From: Prevotella sp. | GTDB lineage: Bacteria > Bacteroidota > Bacteroidia > Bacteroidales > Bacteroidaceae | DNA length: 22,882 bases | NCBI GenBank assembly: GCA_021204605.1 | Contig: JAJPZD010000187.1 | Coordinates: 1 to 22,882 of the forward strand | Direction of reading: 5' to 3' | Shown here: in pieces, positions 1 to 8,685 of the stretch | Numbering within the stretch: position 1 is the stretch's first letter | Layout of the letters: each line of letters opens with the position of its first letter | Notes under the pieces: generated by a model | What the model was told of the DNA's origin: nothing | Databases searched by the model: none | The model's input: the letters and a program-made list of their open reading frames with translations, nothing else | Translations under genes and position numbers: made by a program

Positions 1-2
1 TG

Positions 3-164
3 TTGCTCGACCCGAACAGCGACTTCAAGCGTGCGCTTGGAATACAGATGATACCATATACCCTGATAGTTGACGGCAAGGGAAACATCGTGTATAAGCA
101 CAACGGCTATACCGAAGGAGCTGAACAAGAACTGATTGAGAAGGTCAGGGAGCTTGTGGATTAA
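3..164 (+). CDS. Thioredoxin-fold protein (TlpA/redoxin type), C-terminal fragment
   Basis: This is an open frame running in from the window edge. It encodes about 53 residues before a TAA and has no start codon in the window. The visible part matches the last third of a thioredoxin fold: an Ile-Pro-Tyr-Thr segment fitting the conserved cis-proline loop, then the strand 'TLIVDGKGNIVYKHNGY' and a C-terminal helix ending in ELVD. That pattern is typical of TlpA/ResA/AhpC-TSA-like proteins of Bacteroidota, which act as envelope thiol-disulfide reductases or peroxidases. The CxxC active site would lie upstream and cannot be seen. The next gene starts 53 bp downstream with no recognisable promoter between, so this is probably an earlier gene of the same operon. 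Family is fairly sure; exact role is unknown. Confidence 0.7.
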   Translation: MLDPNSDFKRALGIQMIPYTLIVDGKGNIVYKHNGYTEGAEQELIEKVRELVD

Positions 165-217
165 GTTCTCTGCACATTCGTCATTCAGTATAATCACCTA
201 TTAGAAACAAAATATCG

Positions 218-1870
218 ATGAACAAGATAAGTAAGTTATTCTGTCTTACAATGTCGGTGGCATTGGCTCTCCCCTGTGTGGCTCAGGAGAGGAACGGCAA
301 CAAGTTGACCGTGAGCGGCAGTGTCATGAGCGACATCCTGATACCGCAGAATGACTCTAAGATAGGCACGGAGGAGACCAACGACTGGGCACTGACCAAT
401 ACATACGCCGATGTCAACGTGATGAACGATTGGCTGGAGGCAGGAGCGCGTTTTGAGTTTACAAAGCACCCGTTGCCCGGCTTTGAGACAGATAAAGGGT
501 TCAAGGGCTGGGGCGTGCCATATATATATGTGAAGGGGAAATATAAGTGGGCTGAGCTGACGGTGGGAAATTTCTACGACCAGTTCGGCTCCGGTTTTAT
601 CTTCCGCACCTACGAGGAGCGCAGTCTTGGTATAGACAACTCATTGCTTGGCGGGCGTTTGGTGTTGAAACCAGTAAAGGGAGTTACATTTAAAGCTCTG
701 TCAGGAAAACAACGGAAATATTGGTCGCATAACGACAGTTGGGTATCTGGCGCGGACTTGGAGCTTGGGCTGGACCAGTGGTTCAAGGCAATGCAGGAGC
801 ATAACACGTATCTTACGCTTGGAGTATCGTGGGTGAACAAGCACGAGAAGGATGAGGACATTATGACCGATGCCACCCACAAGCTCAACTTACCGGAGAA
901 TACGAATGCCTTTGACGTGAGGGCAAATTTGCAGAAGGGCAATTTCGGACTGTTGGCAGAGTATGCGTGGAAGACACAGGATCCTTCATTTGACAACGGA
1001 TATATCTACCGACAAGGCAAGGTGGTGATGCTGTCGGCATCGTGGTCAAAGAGCGGTATCAGCGCGCTTGTTCAGGCGAAACGTTCCGACAATATGTCGT
1101 TCCGCAGCCGCCGGTCGATGACCGGTACGTCATCTTTCATCAACCACCTGCCGGCGTTCACTATGGAGCAAACTTATACCCTTGCCGCCCTCTATCCATA
1201 CGCCACACATCCAGATGGCGAGTGGGCATATCAGGCGGAGCTTGGCTATAAGTTCAAGAGACACACATTCCTCGGTGGAAAATACGGGACAGATATAAAG
1301 ATAAATTTCTCACACGTACACGCCATTGACCGCAATGAGCATGATGATAGCGGTATAGGATCCGACGGTTACGGGTCGGCGTTCTGGAAATGGGGCGACC
1401 AGACATACTATCAGGACTTGAACGTGCAGATTGAGAAAAAGTTCACAAAGGCATTCAAGTTGAACCTTATGTATATGAACCAGTTCTACAACAAGACTGT
1501 CGTTGAGGGACATGGAGGAATGATACATTCAGACATATATATTGCAGAGGGCAAGTACCAGTTCAACAAGAAATTCACGTTGCGAGGAGAGTTGCAGTAT
1601 CTTACTACTGCTGATGACGAGGGCGACTGGCTGTTCGCATTGTTAGAGCTGTCCATGCTGCCTCACTGGATGTTCACGGTGTCAGACGAGTACAACTGTG
1701 GGGAGACGAACATCCACTATTATCAGGGCTACGTTACGTTCAACATCAAATCCCACCGCATACAGCTCGGTTATGGAAGGACCCGTGCCGGTTACAACTG
1801 TTCCGGTGGCGTATGCCGCTACGTGCCGGCGAGCAAGGGCGTAACATTGTCGTACAATTATAATTTCTAA
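218..1870 (+). CDS. DUF6029-like outer-membrane beta-barrel protein
   Basis: A 550-residue protein with a signal peptide (hydrophobic stretch about residues 8-20, predicted cut after CVA at about 22). The rest is rich in aromatic residues and alternating polar/hydrophobic strands such as 'YKWAELTVGNFYDQFGSGF', and it ends in aromatic-rich 'GVTLSYNYNF'. A terminal Phe after alternating strands is the classic outer-membrane barrel signature. From memory it resembles the DUF6029 family of Bacteroidales, whose function is unknown to me. Its stop lies 6 bp before the next start, so it is co-transcribed with the Omp28-type lipoprotein. The thioredoxin-like fragment lies directly upstream. I infer an outer-membrane role, perhaps in assembly or export of the redox proteins next door. 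The barrel call is firmer than the family name. Confidence 0.75.
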   Translation: MNKISKLFCLTMSVALALPCVAQERNGNKLTVSGSVMSDILIPQNDSKIGTEETNDWALTNTYADVNVMNDWLEAGARFEFTKHPLPGFETDKGFKGWGVPYIYVKGKYKWAELTVGNFYDQFGSGFIFRTYEERSLGIDNSLLGGRLVLKPVKGVTFKALSGKQRKYWSHNDSWVSGADLELGLDQWFKAMQEHNTYLTLGVSWVNKHEKDEDIMTDATHKLNLPENTNAFDVRANLQKGNFGLLAEYAWKTQDPSFDNGYIYRQGKVVMLSASWSKSGISALVQAKRSDNMSFRSRRSMTGTSSFINHLPAFTMEQTYTLAALYPYATHPDGEWAYQAELGYKFKRHTFLGGKYGTDIKINFSHVHAIDRNEHDDSGIGSDGYGSAFWKWGDQTYYQDLNVQIEKKFTKAFKLNLMYMNQFYNKTVVEGHGGMIHSDIYIAEGKYQFNKKFTLRGELQYLTTADDEGDWLFALLELSMLPHWMFTVSDEYNCGETNIHYYQGYVTFNIKSHRIQLGYGRTRAGYNCSGGVCRYVPASKGVTLSYNYNF

Positions 1871-1876
1871 AAAGAG

Positions 1877-2710
1877 ATGAAACTGAAGAACATCATATAT
1901 TGTCTAGCACTCTCTGCCGCAACGCTGATTGCCGTTTCGTGCAGCAATATCGACGAGGACGAGAGGGAGATATACGTCAAACCGGCAGAGATGGCGAAGC
2001 ATGTGCTTATAGAGGACTTTACCGGCCAGAGATGTGTCAACTGTCCAGCCGCGACAGCTATAATAGAACAATTGCAGGAGCAGTATGGTACAGACAATGT
2101 GATTGCCGTAGGCATTTACAGTGGCCCTTTTGGAGCTAGCGCAAACGGCAGTCTCCTTCCACTTACCACAGAGACCGGCAACTACTATTACAACACATTC
2201 GGAGTAAGCGAGCAGCCGAGCGCTTTGATAGACAGACATTCCGTAAACAGCAATACCGCTACTTGGGCGGCAGAGGTGTATAATTATATCCAGGAGACCT
2301 CACCGCTTATCCTTGATGTGACAAACTCCTACGATGAGGCTACAAGAACAGTAAGCATCACCGTTGAGGGCACAGCAATAGAGAGCGTGAGCGGAAAACT
2401 GCAGGTTTGGCTTATTGAGGACAATATCGTCAGTACGCAGTATCTTAGCGATGGCTCCTTTGACAACAATTATGTACACAATCACGTGTTCCGTACCACT
2501 GTGAACGATAAAGATGGTGAGAGTTTTGCGGTAGCTGAGGCGGGCAGTGCCATGCGTACATACACGGCAACGTTGGATGCAGACTGGAAAGCAGAGGACA
2601 TGTCTGTTGTGGCATTCGTGTTTGACGGCACAGGAGTGCTGCAGACCGTAAAGGCAGCAGTTATCGACAATCAAAGTGATGTTGATGACGGAGAAGTTGA
2701 GGATGAATGA
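1877..2710 (+). CDS. Omp28-related lipoprotein with thioredoxin-like CxxC
   Basis: A 277-residue protein with a type II signal peptide: lipobox IAVSC puts the lipidated cysteine at residue 22, followed by acidic residues (SNIDEDE). The mature part begins with the Omp28 signature 'HVLIEDFTGQRCVNCPAA', a thioredoxin-like fold with CVNC at about residues 53-56, then 'VIAVGIYSGPFG' and 'GVSEQPSALIDR', where QPS fits the cis-proline loop. The C-terminal half is beta-rich and contains 'YVHNHVFRTTVND', which recurs in the larger Omp28-type protein at 3448. Omp28 was first described as a Porphyromonas gingivalis outer-membrane protein; a redox role is inferred from the CxxC. It has no C-terminal sorting-like tail, consistent with lipid anchoring instead. 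It is the second gene of the tightly packed run. Confidence 0.85.
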   Translation: MKLKNIIYCLALSAATLIAVSCSNIDEDEREIYVKPAEMAKHVLIEDFTGQRCVNCPAATAIIEQLQEQYGTDNVIAVGIYSGPFGASANGSLLPLTTETGNYYYNTFGVSEQPSALIDRHSVNSNTATWAAEVYNYIQETSPLILDVTNSYDEATRTVSITVEGTAIESVSGKLQVWLIEDNIVSTQYLSDGSFDNNYVHNHVFRTTVNDKDGESFAVAEAGSAMRTYTATLDADWKAEDMSVVAFVFDGTGVLQTVKAAVIDNQSDVDDGEVEDE

Positions 2711-2759
2711 GACTGAAAAGTTTCAGTTTATGAAGATAGAAATTTAAAACAATAAGATA

Positions 2760-3425
2760 ATGAAAAGACAAATCAGGTTTTTAATGTTTCTTGCCGCAAC
2801 GGTGTTCTCACTGACGGCAATGGCAGATGATGAAATTGACAACACTTTGCAGTTTGTCGATGAGGCAGGCAATGTTATTGATAACGGAACTACGATTACC
2901 CGAGCAGAAATAGAGGTGGATCCTTTCGGTGATTCGTTTATCAGTTCCGGTCTGTATGTGAAGAATACTACAGATGCGATTGCCGGAGTGGGAATGGATG
3001 TAACAATATCAAAAATGGATAATGGCTCATTGAGCTTTTGCTTCCCACAGAGCTGTACATATCATAAAACTGTGGAGACATTCAGTAGTGATGGTTATCT
3101 GGAAGCAAGTGAGTTGAAAGACATGACGACAGAATGGTATCCATCGGCATACGGTGATTGTGTTGTTACATTCAAGTTGAAGGTGATGGATTATACAGAA
3201 GGCAGTAATGGTCCAACTAATTTCAGTCTCAAGGCATACGGTCCGGAGGTTACTGTAAACTTCTCATATCCAGACCCGGCAGGGATCAATGGCGTTGAGA
3301 TTTCGGGCACAAGTGAGATAGTAGCCCGTTACACGTTGCAGGGACAGAGGATATCCACTCCCCAGAGAGGCTTAAACATCGTGAAGTATGCTGATGGCAG
3401 GACAGTAAAGACAATAATTAAATAA
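2760..3425 (+). CDS. Small secreted beta-rich protein with C-terminal sorting-like tail
   Basis: A 221-residue protein with a signal peptide cut after about residue 22 (TAMA). One compact beta-rich domain follows (about residues 28-180), with three cysteines (SFCFPQSC and GDCVV) and no motif I recognise. The last 33 residues, 'YTLQGQRISTPQRGLNIV' and onward to TIIK, match the tails of the six other non-lipidated secreted proteins here. They resemble the final strands of the type IX secretion C-terminal domain common in Bacteroidota. It sits 49 bp after the Omp28-type lipoprotein and 22 bp before the large Omp28-type protein, so it may be a partner of either. Function unknown. Confidence 0.7.
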   Translation: MKRQIRFLMFLAATVFSLTAMADDEIDNTLQFVDEAGNVIDNGTTITRAEIEVDPFGDSFISSGLYVKNTTDAIAGVGMDVTISKMDNGSLSFCFPQSCTYHKTVETFSSDGYLEASELKDMTTEWYPSAYGDCVVTFKLKVMDYTEGSNGPTNFSLKAYGPEVTVNFSYPDPAGINGVEISGTSEIVARYTLQGQRISTPQRGLNIVKYADGRTVKTIIK

Positions 3426-3447
3426 TAGTAATAAAGAAGAAAATATC

Positions 3448-5511
3448 ATGAAGAAGATTTTTACCTTATTGGCGGCATTAGTGCTGTCGTTGACGATTGC
3501 TAACGCCCAGATTATCGGGAAAGAGGCGATTAAGAAATCAACAGTAGAGTTGCAGAAATATCCAAGGACGGACCTTGCTTCTTCCCCAAGGCTCAGCAAG
3601 GCAAAGTCTGCACCGCAGAGGATAGCATTGGACAGTGATGAGCATATCATCGGATTCTATACGACTGATGACCTGCCTGATTTGACAACTCCATATTATG
3701 GCGTGACATGGAATCCCGGTCAGTTGAAAGCCGGTGTTATATTTGAGGACGACGTGCTTCAGAAATATTATGGCGGTCAGATTACTAAAGTGCGCTTTGC
3801 AATTGGTGCGGAAGGAGTAGATGTAGCTAATGTGGAGATATATGAGGTAGAGCCGGGAACGTACGACTATGATATTAATAACCCTCTTTCACATACAGAT
3901 TTTACTGGTACACCCGTTATAGGTTGGAATGATGTTACCCTTACCACTCCGGTTACTATTGAGAAGGGGAAGTATTATCTTGTTTCATTCGAATACACAC
4001 AGTTGGAAGATACAGAGTTAGCAGCATCATATCCATTGGTAACCGACCTTGATCTTGCTGATGGTATTGTGGAAATCACACCTACCTACGGATTCTTGGT
4101 CTATGGTTACTGGTCGGATTATGGAGTATGGGATTGGTACACGATGAATGGTTATTATTATTACGGAAATCTCTGCATTCAGGCCGTTGTAAAGGGAGGC
4201 GGAAATGTTGCGGATGACATAGCCCTAAAGAACTTTGTAGCAGATAAGTATGGCACAGCAGGGAACGATTTTGAATATAGCTTCAATATCAGAAGTGATG
4301 GAAATACACTACCAAGTACGTACGAGATCAGTGTATCAATAGATGGTGCTGTGGCAACAACGTTGAGCACACCTATTACTCTGACCACAAGCTATCAGAC
4401 AATCAGTGGCAAGATAACGTTGCCCGCCGGCATATCAACAGGCGATCACAGCATTTCGGTTCATGTGGAAACCATTAACGGCAATGTGCCCACACAAAAC
4501 ACTGAGGATGATACCCTTGAGGCAACTTTCAATGTATATGAAGGCAGTGTAAGCCGCCAGATGAACGTTATCGAGGAATATACCTCCACCCGTTGTCCCT
4601 ATTGTCCTCTTGGCCATGCCCTTCTTGATATATTGCAGGAAAAACACCCTGAGTACGCATTGGTAGCGATACATAGTGAAGGACTTGGATCTGATCCTAT
4701 GTTCATATCAGATGGCAGAACGGAATATATGGAGTATTATGCAGATAATTATGGTTTTTTGCCGGCAGCTTCATTCAACCGTTATCTGTATAATGACGAG
4801 GATCTTAATGGATATGGTCAAGTAGCTTTAGACATATCTAACTATAATACAGCAGAACAAAAAGCTGATAACATATACAACCTTGTAAACTCGACATACG
4901 CAAAAATACCGGCTTTTGCGGAAGTAAACATAGATTACACTTATAATCCTGACACACGGGAGCTGTCTATCAAGGTTTCTGGTGACGGAGTAAGTAAAGC
5001 GAATGAATATCTTGCCGGCAACCGCCTCACAGTATATCTTACAGAGGACGGCTTGGTTTACACACAGGATAATTTGGATACTTATGATTATAATTATGTG
5101 CATAACAATGTGCTGCGACTGATTGTGAATGACAATGAATTTGGTTTGGGTGATGAGATAGGCTGGAAGAGTGACAGCAGTTACGAGAACAAATTCACGG
5201 TAACGCTTGACAGCTCGTGGAATGTAGATAATATGCACATTGTGGCATTAATCAGTAAAGACCTTGCCCACTGGGAGGATGACGAAGATGGAGGCGGATG
5301 GTATTATAACGATATGGATGAGATGTATGTCAACAACGCCAATATGGTTGATATTAGCAGTGATACAGGTATCAAGAATGCAATCTCTGAAGCCAACGCT
5401 GTTGAGGCATCCCGCTATACCATTGATGGTCGTCAGATATCGTCCCCTGTCAAGGGATTGAACATCGTGAAGATGTCGGATGGTACGGCACGTAAGGTAA
5501 CAGTTAAATAA
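3448..5511 (+). CDS. Large secreted Omp28-type protein with CPYC thioredoxin-like domain
   Basis: A 687-residue protein with a signal peptide cut after about residue 20 (ANA). Layout: an N-terminal beta-sandwich region (about 60-250) rich in Tyr and Trp; an Ig-like domain (about 252-368, from 'DDIALKNFVADKYGTAGN'); the Omp28-type thioredoxin-like domain from about 372, with 'VIEEYTSTRCPYCPLGHA' (CPYC at 383-386) and a Leu-Pro-Ala loop near 'YGFLPAASFNRY'; a beta-rich region with 'YNYVHNNVLRLIVND', matching the shorter Omp28 protein at 1877; and a C-terminal tail ending KVTVK. CPYC is the glutaredoxin-style dithiol sequence, so an envelope thiol-disulfide role is plausible but inferred. Unlike its lipoprotein neighbour it lacks a lipobox and carries the sorting-like tail, so it is probably displayed or released by type IX secretion. 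Confidence 0.8.
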   Translation: MKKIFTLLAALVLSLTIANAQIIGKEAIKKSTVELQKYPRTDLASSPRLSKAKSAPQRIALDSDEHIIGFYTTDDLPDLTTPYYGVTWNPGQLKAGVIFEDDVLQKYYGGQITKVRFAIGAEGVDVANVEIYEVEPGTYDYDINNPLSHTDFTGTPVIGWNDVTLTTPVTIEKGKYYLVSFEYTQLEDTELAASYPLVTDLDLADGIVEITPTYGFLVYGYWSDYGVWDWYTMNGYYYYGNLCIQAVVKGGGNVADDIALKNFVADKYGTAGNDFEYSFNIRSDGNTLPSTYEISVSIDGAVATTLSTPITLTTSYQTISGKITLPAGISTGDHSISVHVETINGNVPTQNTEDDTLEATFNVYEGSVSRQMNVIEEYTSTRCPYCPLGHALLDILQEKHPEYALVAIHSEGLGSDPMFISDGRTEYMEYYADNYGFLPAASFNRYLYNDEDLNGYGQVALDISNYNTAEQKADNIYNLVNSTYAKIPAFAEVNIDYTYNPDTRELSIKVSGDGVSKANEYLAGNRLTVYLTEDGLVYTQDNLDTYDYNYVHNNVLRLIVNDNEFGLGDEIGWKSDSSYENKFTVTLDSSWNVDNMHIVALISKDLAHWEDDEDGGGWYYNDMDEMYVNNANMVDISSDTGIKNAISEANAVEASRYTIDGRQISSPVKGLNIVKMSDGTARKVTVK

Positions 5512-5535
5512 GGAATTTACTTAAAAAGAAATAAC

Positions 5536-6903
5536 ATGAAAAAATATTTATTGACAGCAATTATAACCCTTACGAGCACAATGTGTTTTGCTCAGAGCTA
5601 TGAGGATTATGGGCTTAAGATATTCAACTTCGTAGGAGGTTATTATTACATGCGAGGATTGGCTATGTCCACCGATGGCAGATATATCGCCGGAGAGGTA
5701 GGATCAGCAGGAGGCACGTTTATCTATGATGTGGAGACAGGGGATTATTATATACACATTGCAGAGAGTGCGTATGGATCGAGCCCATACGGTGTTTCAG
5801 ACACAGGTGTCGCAGCGGCATACGATGTATCTCCAATGACTATCAGCATAGATGGCACAGAGACAGTGCTTGAAGGAAGACAGGGCGATGCAAGTTTTGC
5901 CTCTGACATCACCCCTGATGGTAGTATTGTGGTAGGCAGTGTGGCAAGAGAAGCCGGTTCTGTAATAGTTAATGATTCGGACGTTTCAAGTCTTTATGGC
6001 AATGCCTGTTATTGGATAGATAGTCAGCCGTATTATTTGCCGGAGCCGACAGCGGAGGATCTTAATCTTACCGTGATTGAAGAAGACGAGACAGATTACT
6101 CAATGGATGGCACCCATGCCTCGTTTATCAGTGATGATGGCAGTGTGATAGTAGGATATTTTTATGACAGGTGGGCCACATGGCCATGTATCGCTTGGAT
6201 AAAAGGCGAAAATGGAGAATATACCTGCGACCCGATATGCAAAGGCTATTTTCAGGAAGATCAATGGTGGGATGAAAGGGAGAATGCTCCGGAGGCTCCG
6301 GAATATCCGTATTTCACTTTCCACCCGACAGGTCTTAGTGGTGATGGTAAATACATAGCCATTAATTTGGATTATAGTGGAGGCAGTGATGACTATCAGA
6401 ACACGACTATCGGCAGGTATAATATGGAAACCAGAGAATTGGAGGCCGTTGCAGATAACGAGGACAACAGTTTTGAGGCCTCAGGCGTTGCCAATGATGG
6501 TACTATATTGGCGAGGGCAGGCAGTGGAGATGCATATATCTGGCGAGTGGGGTCAGAGCCGCAGAGGTTTCGCACCGCCTATTCGGAGTTGTTTGATCAA
6601 TTGTATGCTTTTGATGAACAAATAGAGCACTGGCCGATGGCAATCACGCCAGACGGGAGATATATCATGGGCTATGCGTATATGTATGACGAGAGCATAA
6701 GTACGGAGAGCGGTTATTATTGTTTCTATCGTCTTGACACAGTGCAGTATGCCAATGCCGCCGGCATTGTTTCAGTAACAAATAATGAAAACGACAGCGT
6801 TGAAGGCATATACAGTGTTGACGGAAGGCGTCTGAACAAGCTGCAGCCCGGTATAAACATAGTAAAGAAAAACGGAAAGACATCAAAATATTTAATCAGA
6901 TAA
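5536..6903 (+). CDS. Secreted HAF-repeat protein, predicted seven-bladed propeller (A1)
   Basis: A 455-residue protein with a signal peptide cut at about residue 19 (CFA). Seven degenerate repeats of the form S-x-D/T-G-x-x-x-x-G are visible: 'LAMSTDGRYIAG', 'GVSDTGVAAAY', 'ITPDGSIVVG', 'ISDDGSVIVG', 'LSGDGKYIAI', 'VANDGTILAR' and 'ITPDGRYIMG'. They resemble the HAF extracellular repeat, and seven copies would suit a seven-bladed beta-propeller. The tail (about residues 424-455, 'GIYSVDGRRLNK' to the end, with INIVKKNGK) is sorting-like. Catalytic residues are not recognisable, so binding is more likely than catalysis. It starts 24 bp after the previous stop and 31 bp before the Ig-like gene. 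It is clearly paralogous to the gene at 14897. Confidence 0.75.
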   Translation: MKKYLLTAIITLTSTMCFAQSYEDYGLKIFNFVGGYYYMRGLAMSTDGRYIAGEVGSAGGTFIYDVETGDYYIHIAESAYGSSPYGVSDTGVAAAYDVSPMTISIDGTETVLEGRQGDASFASDITPDGSIVVGSVAREAGSVIVNDSDVSSLYGNACYWIDSQPYYLPEPTAEDLNLTVIEEDETDYSMDGTHASFISDDGSVIVGYFYDRWATWPCIAWIKGENGEYTCDPICKGYFQEDQWWDERENAPEAPEYPYFTFHPTGLSGDGKYIAINLDYSGGSDDYQNTTIGRYNMETRELEAVADNEDNSFEASGVANDGTILARAGSGDAYIWRVGSEPQRFRTAYSELFDQLYAFDEQIEHWPMAITPDGRYIMGYAYMYDESISTESGYYCFYRLDTVQYANAAGIVSVTNNENDSVEGIYSVDGRRLNKLQPGINIVKKNGKTSKYLIR

Positions 6904-6934
6904 AAAAATATTTATTAAACAACCAAACGATTTT

Positions 6935-8533
6935 ATGATTAAAAATTTCACCTCAAAGTCTGGAAAACACGAAAAGTTTTTCAGACTTTCTTTTTTATTG
7001 TGCGCCATGTTCACAATCAGTCTGAGCACATACGCGGCAGAGATCACAGTAGAGGATTTTGTCCTGGATGAGGAGGTTTCCGTTGAGGGCTCTTATTTCT
7101 CAAAGCATTATTACTCTTATACTGCTACTGAGAATGGTACGTTGTCAATATTGGCGACTGATGTAGTTTACAGTTACACAGATGAGACTTTTACGGAGGA
7201 ATTTTCGGAGGGCTGGACAAACTTCGGGAGTGAGAATGGCAAGAAGCGTGTGACATTGGAAGTGGAGGCGGGAAAAACATATTATCTGCTTTTCCAGCTG
7301 CAGAGCAAAACGCCGGGAACGTATTATGCCACGTTGTTAAGTGCTGATGCGAAGCCGGAGATAACCTATTGCAACCCGGAGGAGGGCAGCGTGCTGAGCA
7401 TAGAATACGACCAGCCTATCAGTCTTAAATTCTCTATGGATGTTACAGTGGGGACAGCGACATTGTCATCAGGAGAGCAGTCGGCGACACTTACCCTTAA
7501 CAGCTATGGTGGGTATTACAATTATTATGTGAGGGACATAGTGTATCACTGGTTGTCAACAGGATTGGTAAGCGGGGGAGATGAAATAATCTTCACGCTC
7601 ACAGACGTGGAAAGCAGTAAGGGCACATTTTATGGAGAAGATGGAACGATAACCATTAAATATGTCGCTCCGGCAATACCTACTGAGTTGAGTGCCGAAA
7701 GTCTGCCGGAGGTGTTCCTGCCATGGTGGAATGAGGGCGATGAGAGCGGAATGATGACATTGACGTTCACCGATGATATATCCACAGATGCCGACCTTGC
7801 GCCTATTGTAGAGCTGCGCTACGGAGAGGTGGAGTCAGATGCGGGAATATATTCTGAGACTTTGACGCCGGTTGTTGAGGGCCATACGGTAAAAGTTGAC
7901 TTTACAGGCAAGTTGCGTTTAAGAAAGAAGATGTTGTCTGCCGCGACAGAGAAGTACACAAGCGTAACGGTAAAAGTGAGCAATCTGTATGATAAAAACG
8001 GTACGCACGTCTATACCACAGGGCAGGGCACCGTGGGGTCGGTATCATTTGAGATGCCATATACAGAGTTTACTATCACACCGGGTGACAGCGCCGTAGT
8101 GCAGGGCTTAAGTGAGCTGTTGATAGAGTATCCGTCGGGCATTAAAATTGTGGATGCCTCGAAGGTGTCAGTGCAGAATTATGCAGAGCGGGAGGTGGCC
8201 GTAGGATCGAGTGTGGAGGCTATTACGGAAGAAGGGTCTGATTTTCCGACAAAACTTGTTGTTACCCTTGACAAGACGGTTACGGACAACGGCAGTTATT
8301 ATATCGTCATTCCGAAAGGCACATTGGAGATTAACTATCCCGACTATATCACATACGATTACAATATTACGGAGGTATTTAAGATAGACCAATCCGCAGG
8401 TATCGATAGTGTAAATACTGACAGAGGAGCTAAAGCAGACGGTGTGATTTACACTATAGACGGTCAACGTGTAGCCAAGCCGACAAAGAGCGGTGTGTAT
8501 ATTGTGAATGGCAAGAAGGTGGTAGTGAAATAG
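6935..8533 (+). CDS. Secreted multidomain Ig-like protein (B1)
   Basis: A 532-residue protein with a signal peptide that has a long charged start (1-17) and a predicted cut near residues 34-35 (STYA). Domain 1 (about 36-135) has the 'YSYTATENGTLSI' and 'VEAGKTYYLLFQ' pattern of a pre-peptidase-C-terminal-like beta-sandwich. Domain 2 (about 141-245), 'PEITYCNPEEGSVLS', resembles the bacterial Ig-like SbsA type. Domain 3 (about 248-376) starts near 'PTELSAESLPEVFLPWW'. Domain 4 (about 377-486) is another beta-domain. The tail from about 505 is 'YTIDGQRVAKPTKSGVYI' then VNGKKVVVK. No catalytic motif is seen, so it is probably a surface adhesin or structural protein. It is the last gene before a strong terminator and is paralogous, domain for domain, to the gene at 8686. 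Confidence 0.75.
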   Translation: MIKNFTSKSGKHEKFFRLSFLLCAMFTISLSTYAAEITVEDFVLDEEVSVEGSYFSKHYYSYTATENGTLSILATDVVYSYTDETFTEEFSEGWTNFGSENGKKRVTLEVEAGKTYYLLFQLQSKTPGTYYATLLSADAKPEITYCNPEEGSVLSIEYDQPISLKFSMDVTVGTATLSSGEQSATLTLNSYGGYYNYYVRDIVYHWLSTGLVSGGDEIIFTLTDVESSKGTFYGEDGTITIKYVAPAIPTELSAESLPEVFLPWWNEGDESGMMTLTFTDDISTDADLAPIVELRYGEVESDAGIYSETLTPVVEGHTVKVDFTGKLRLRKKMLSAATEKYTSVTVKVSNLYDKNGTHVYTTGQGTVGSVSFEMPYTEFTITPGDSAVVQGLSELLIEYPSGIKIVDASKVSVQNYAEREVAVGSSVEAITEEGSDFPTKLVVTLDKTVTDNGSYYIVIPKGTLEINYPDYITYDYNITEVFKIDQSAGIDSVNTDRGAKADGVIYTIDGQRVAKPTKSGVYIVNGKKVVVK

Positions 8534-8549
8534 GCCAAAATGCTATTAA

Positions 8550-8586
8550 AAAGAGAGGCAGGGATTAAAAACACCTGCCTTTCTTT
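8550..8586 (+). terminator. Intrinsic terminator after B1
   Basis: A 13-bp stem (8550-8562 with 8574-8586, one G-U pair, core AGGCAGG/CCTGCCT) has an 11-nt loop and runs into a T-rich stretch (ctttgttttttcc). It lies 17 bp after the B1 stop and closes the multi-gene run that began upstream of 218. Confidence 0.85.
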
Positions 8587-8614
8587 GTTTTTTCCTTAAC
8601 TTTTAATACCTTTG
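8584..8614 (+). promoter_or_regulatory. Bacteroidota-type promoter for B2
   Basis: A -33 TTTG (8584-8587) and a -7 TAccTTTG (8607-8614) are separated by 19 bp, matching the Bacteroidota housekeeping sigma consensus. Transcription would start near 8621, leaving a leader of about 65 nt before the ATG at 8686. The -33 element overlaps the end of the preceding terminator, so B2 is probably transcribed independently of the upstream operon. Confidence 0.7.
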
Positions 8615-8685
8615 TGGGCAATCTATGAAAAGACATAGTAAAAAAGCAATTACAAGAATAAAAAATTAAAACTATTTTAACCATT

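Noticed and set aside
2712..2727. Palindrome ACTGAAA-AG-TTTCAGT after the Omp28-type lipoprotein
   Set aside because: Only a 2-nt centre and AT-rich arms, with no T-run. It may affect mRNA stability but is too weak to call a terminator.
8625..8669. A 14-codon open frame (MKRHSKKAITRIKN) in the B2 leader
   Set aside because: Too short, with no counterpart in the paralogues; likely chance.
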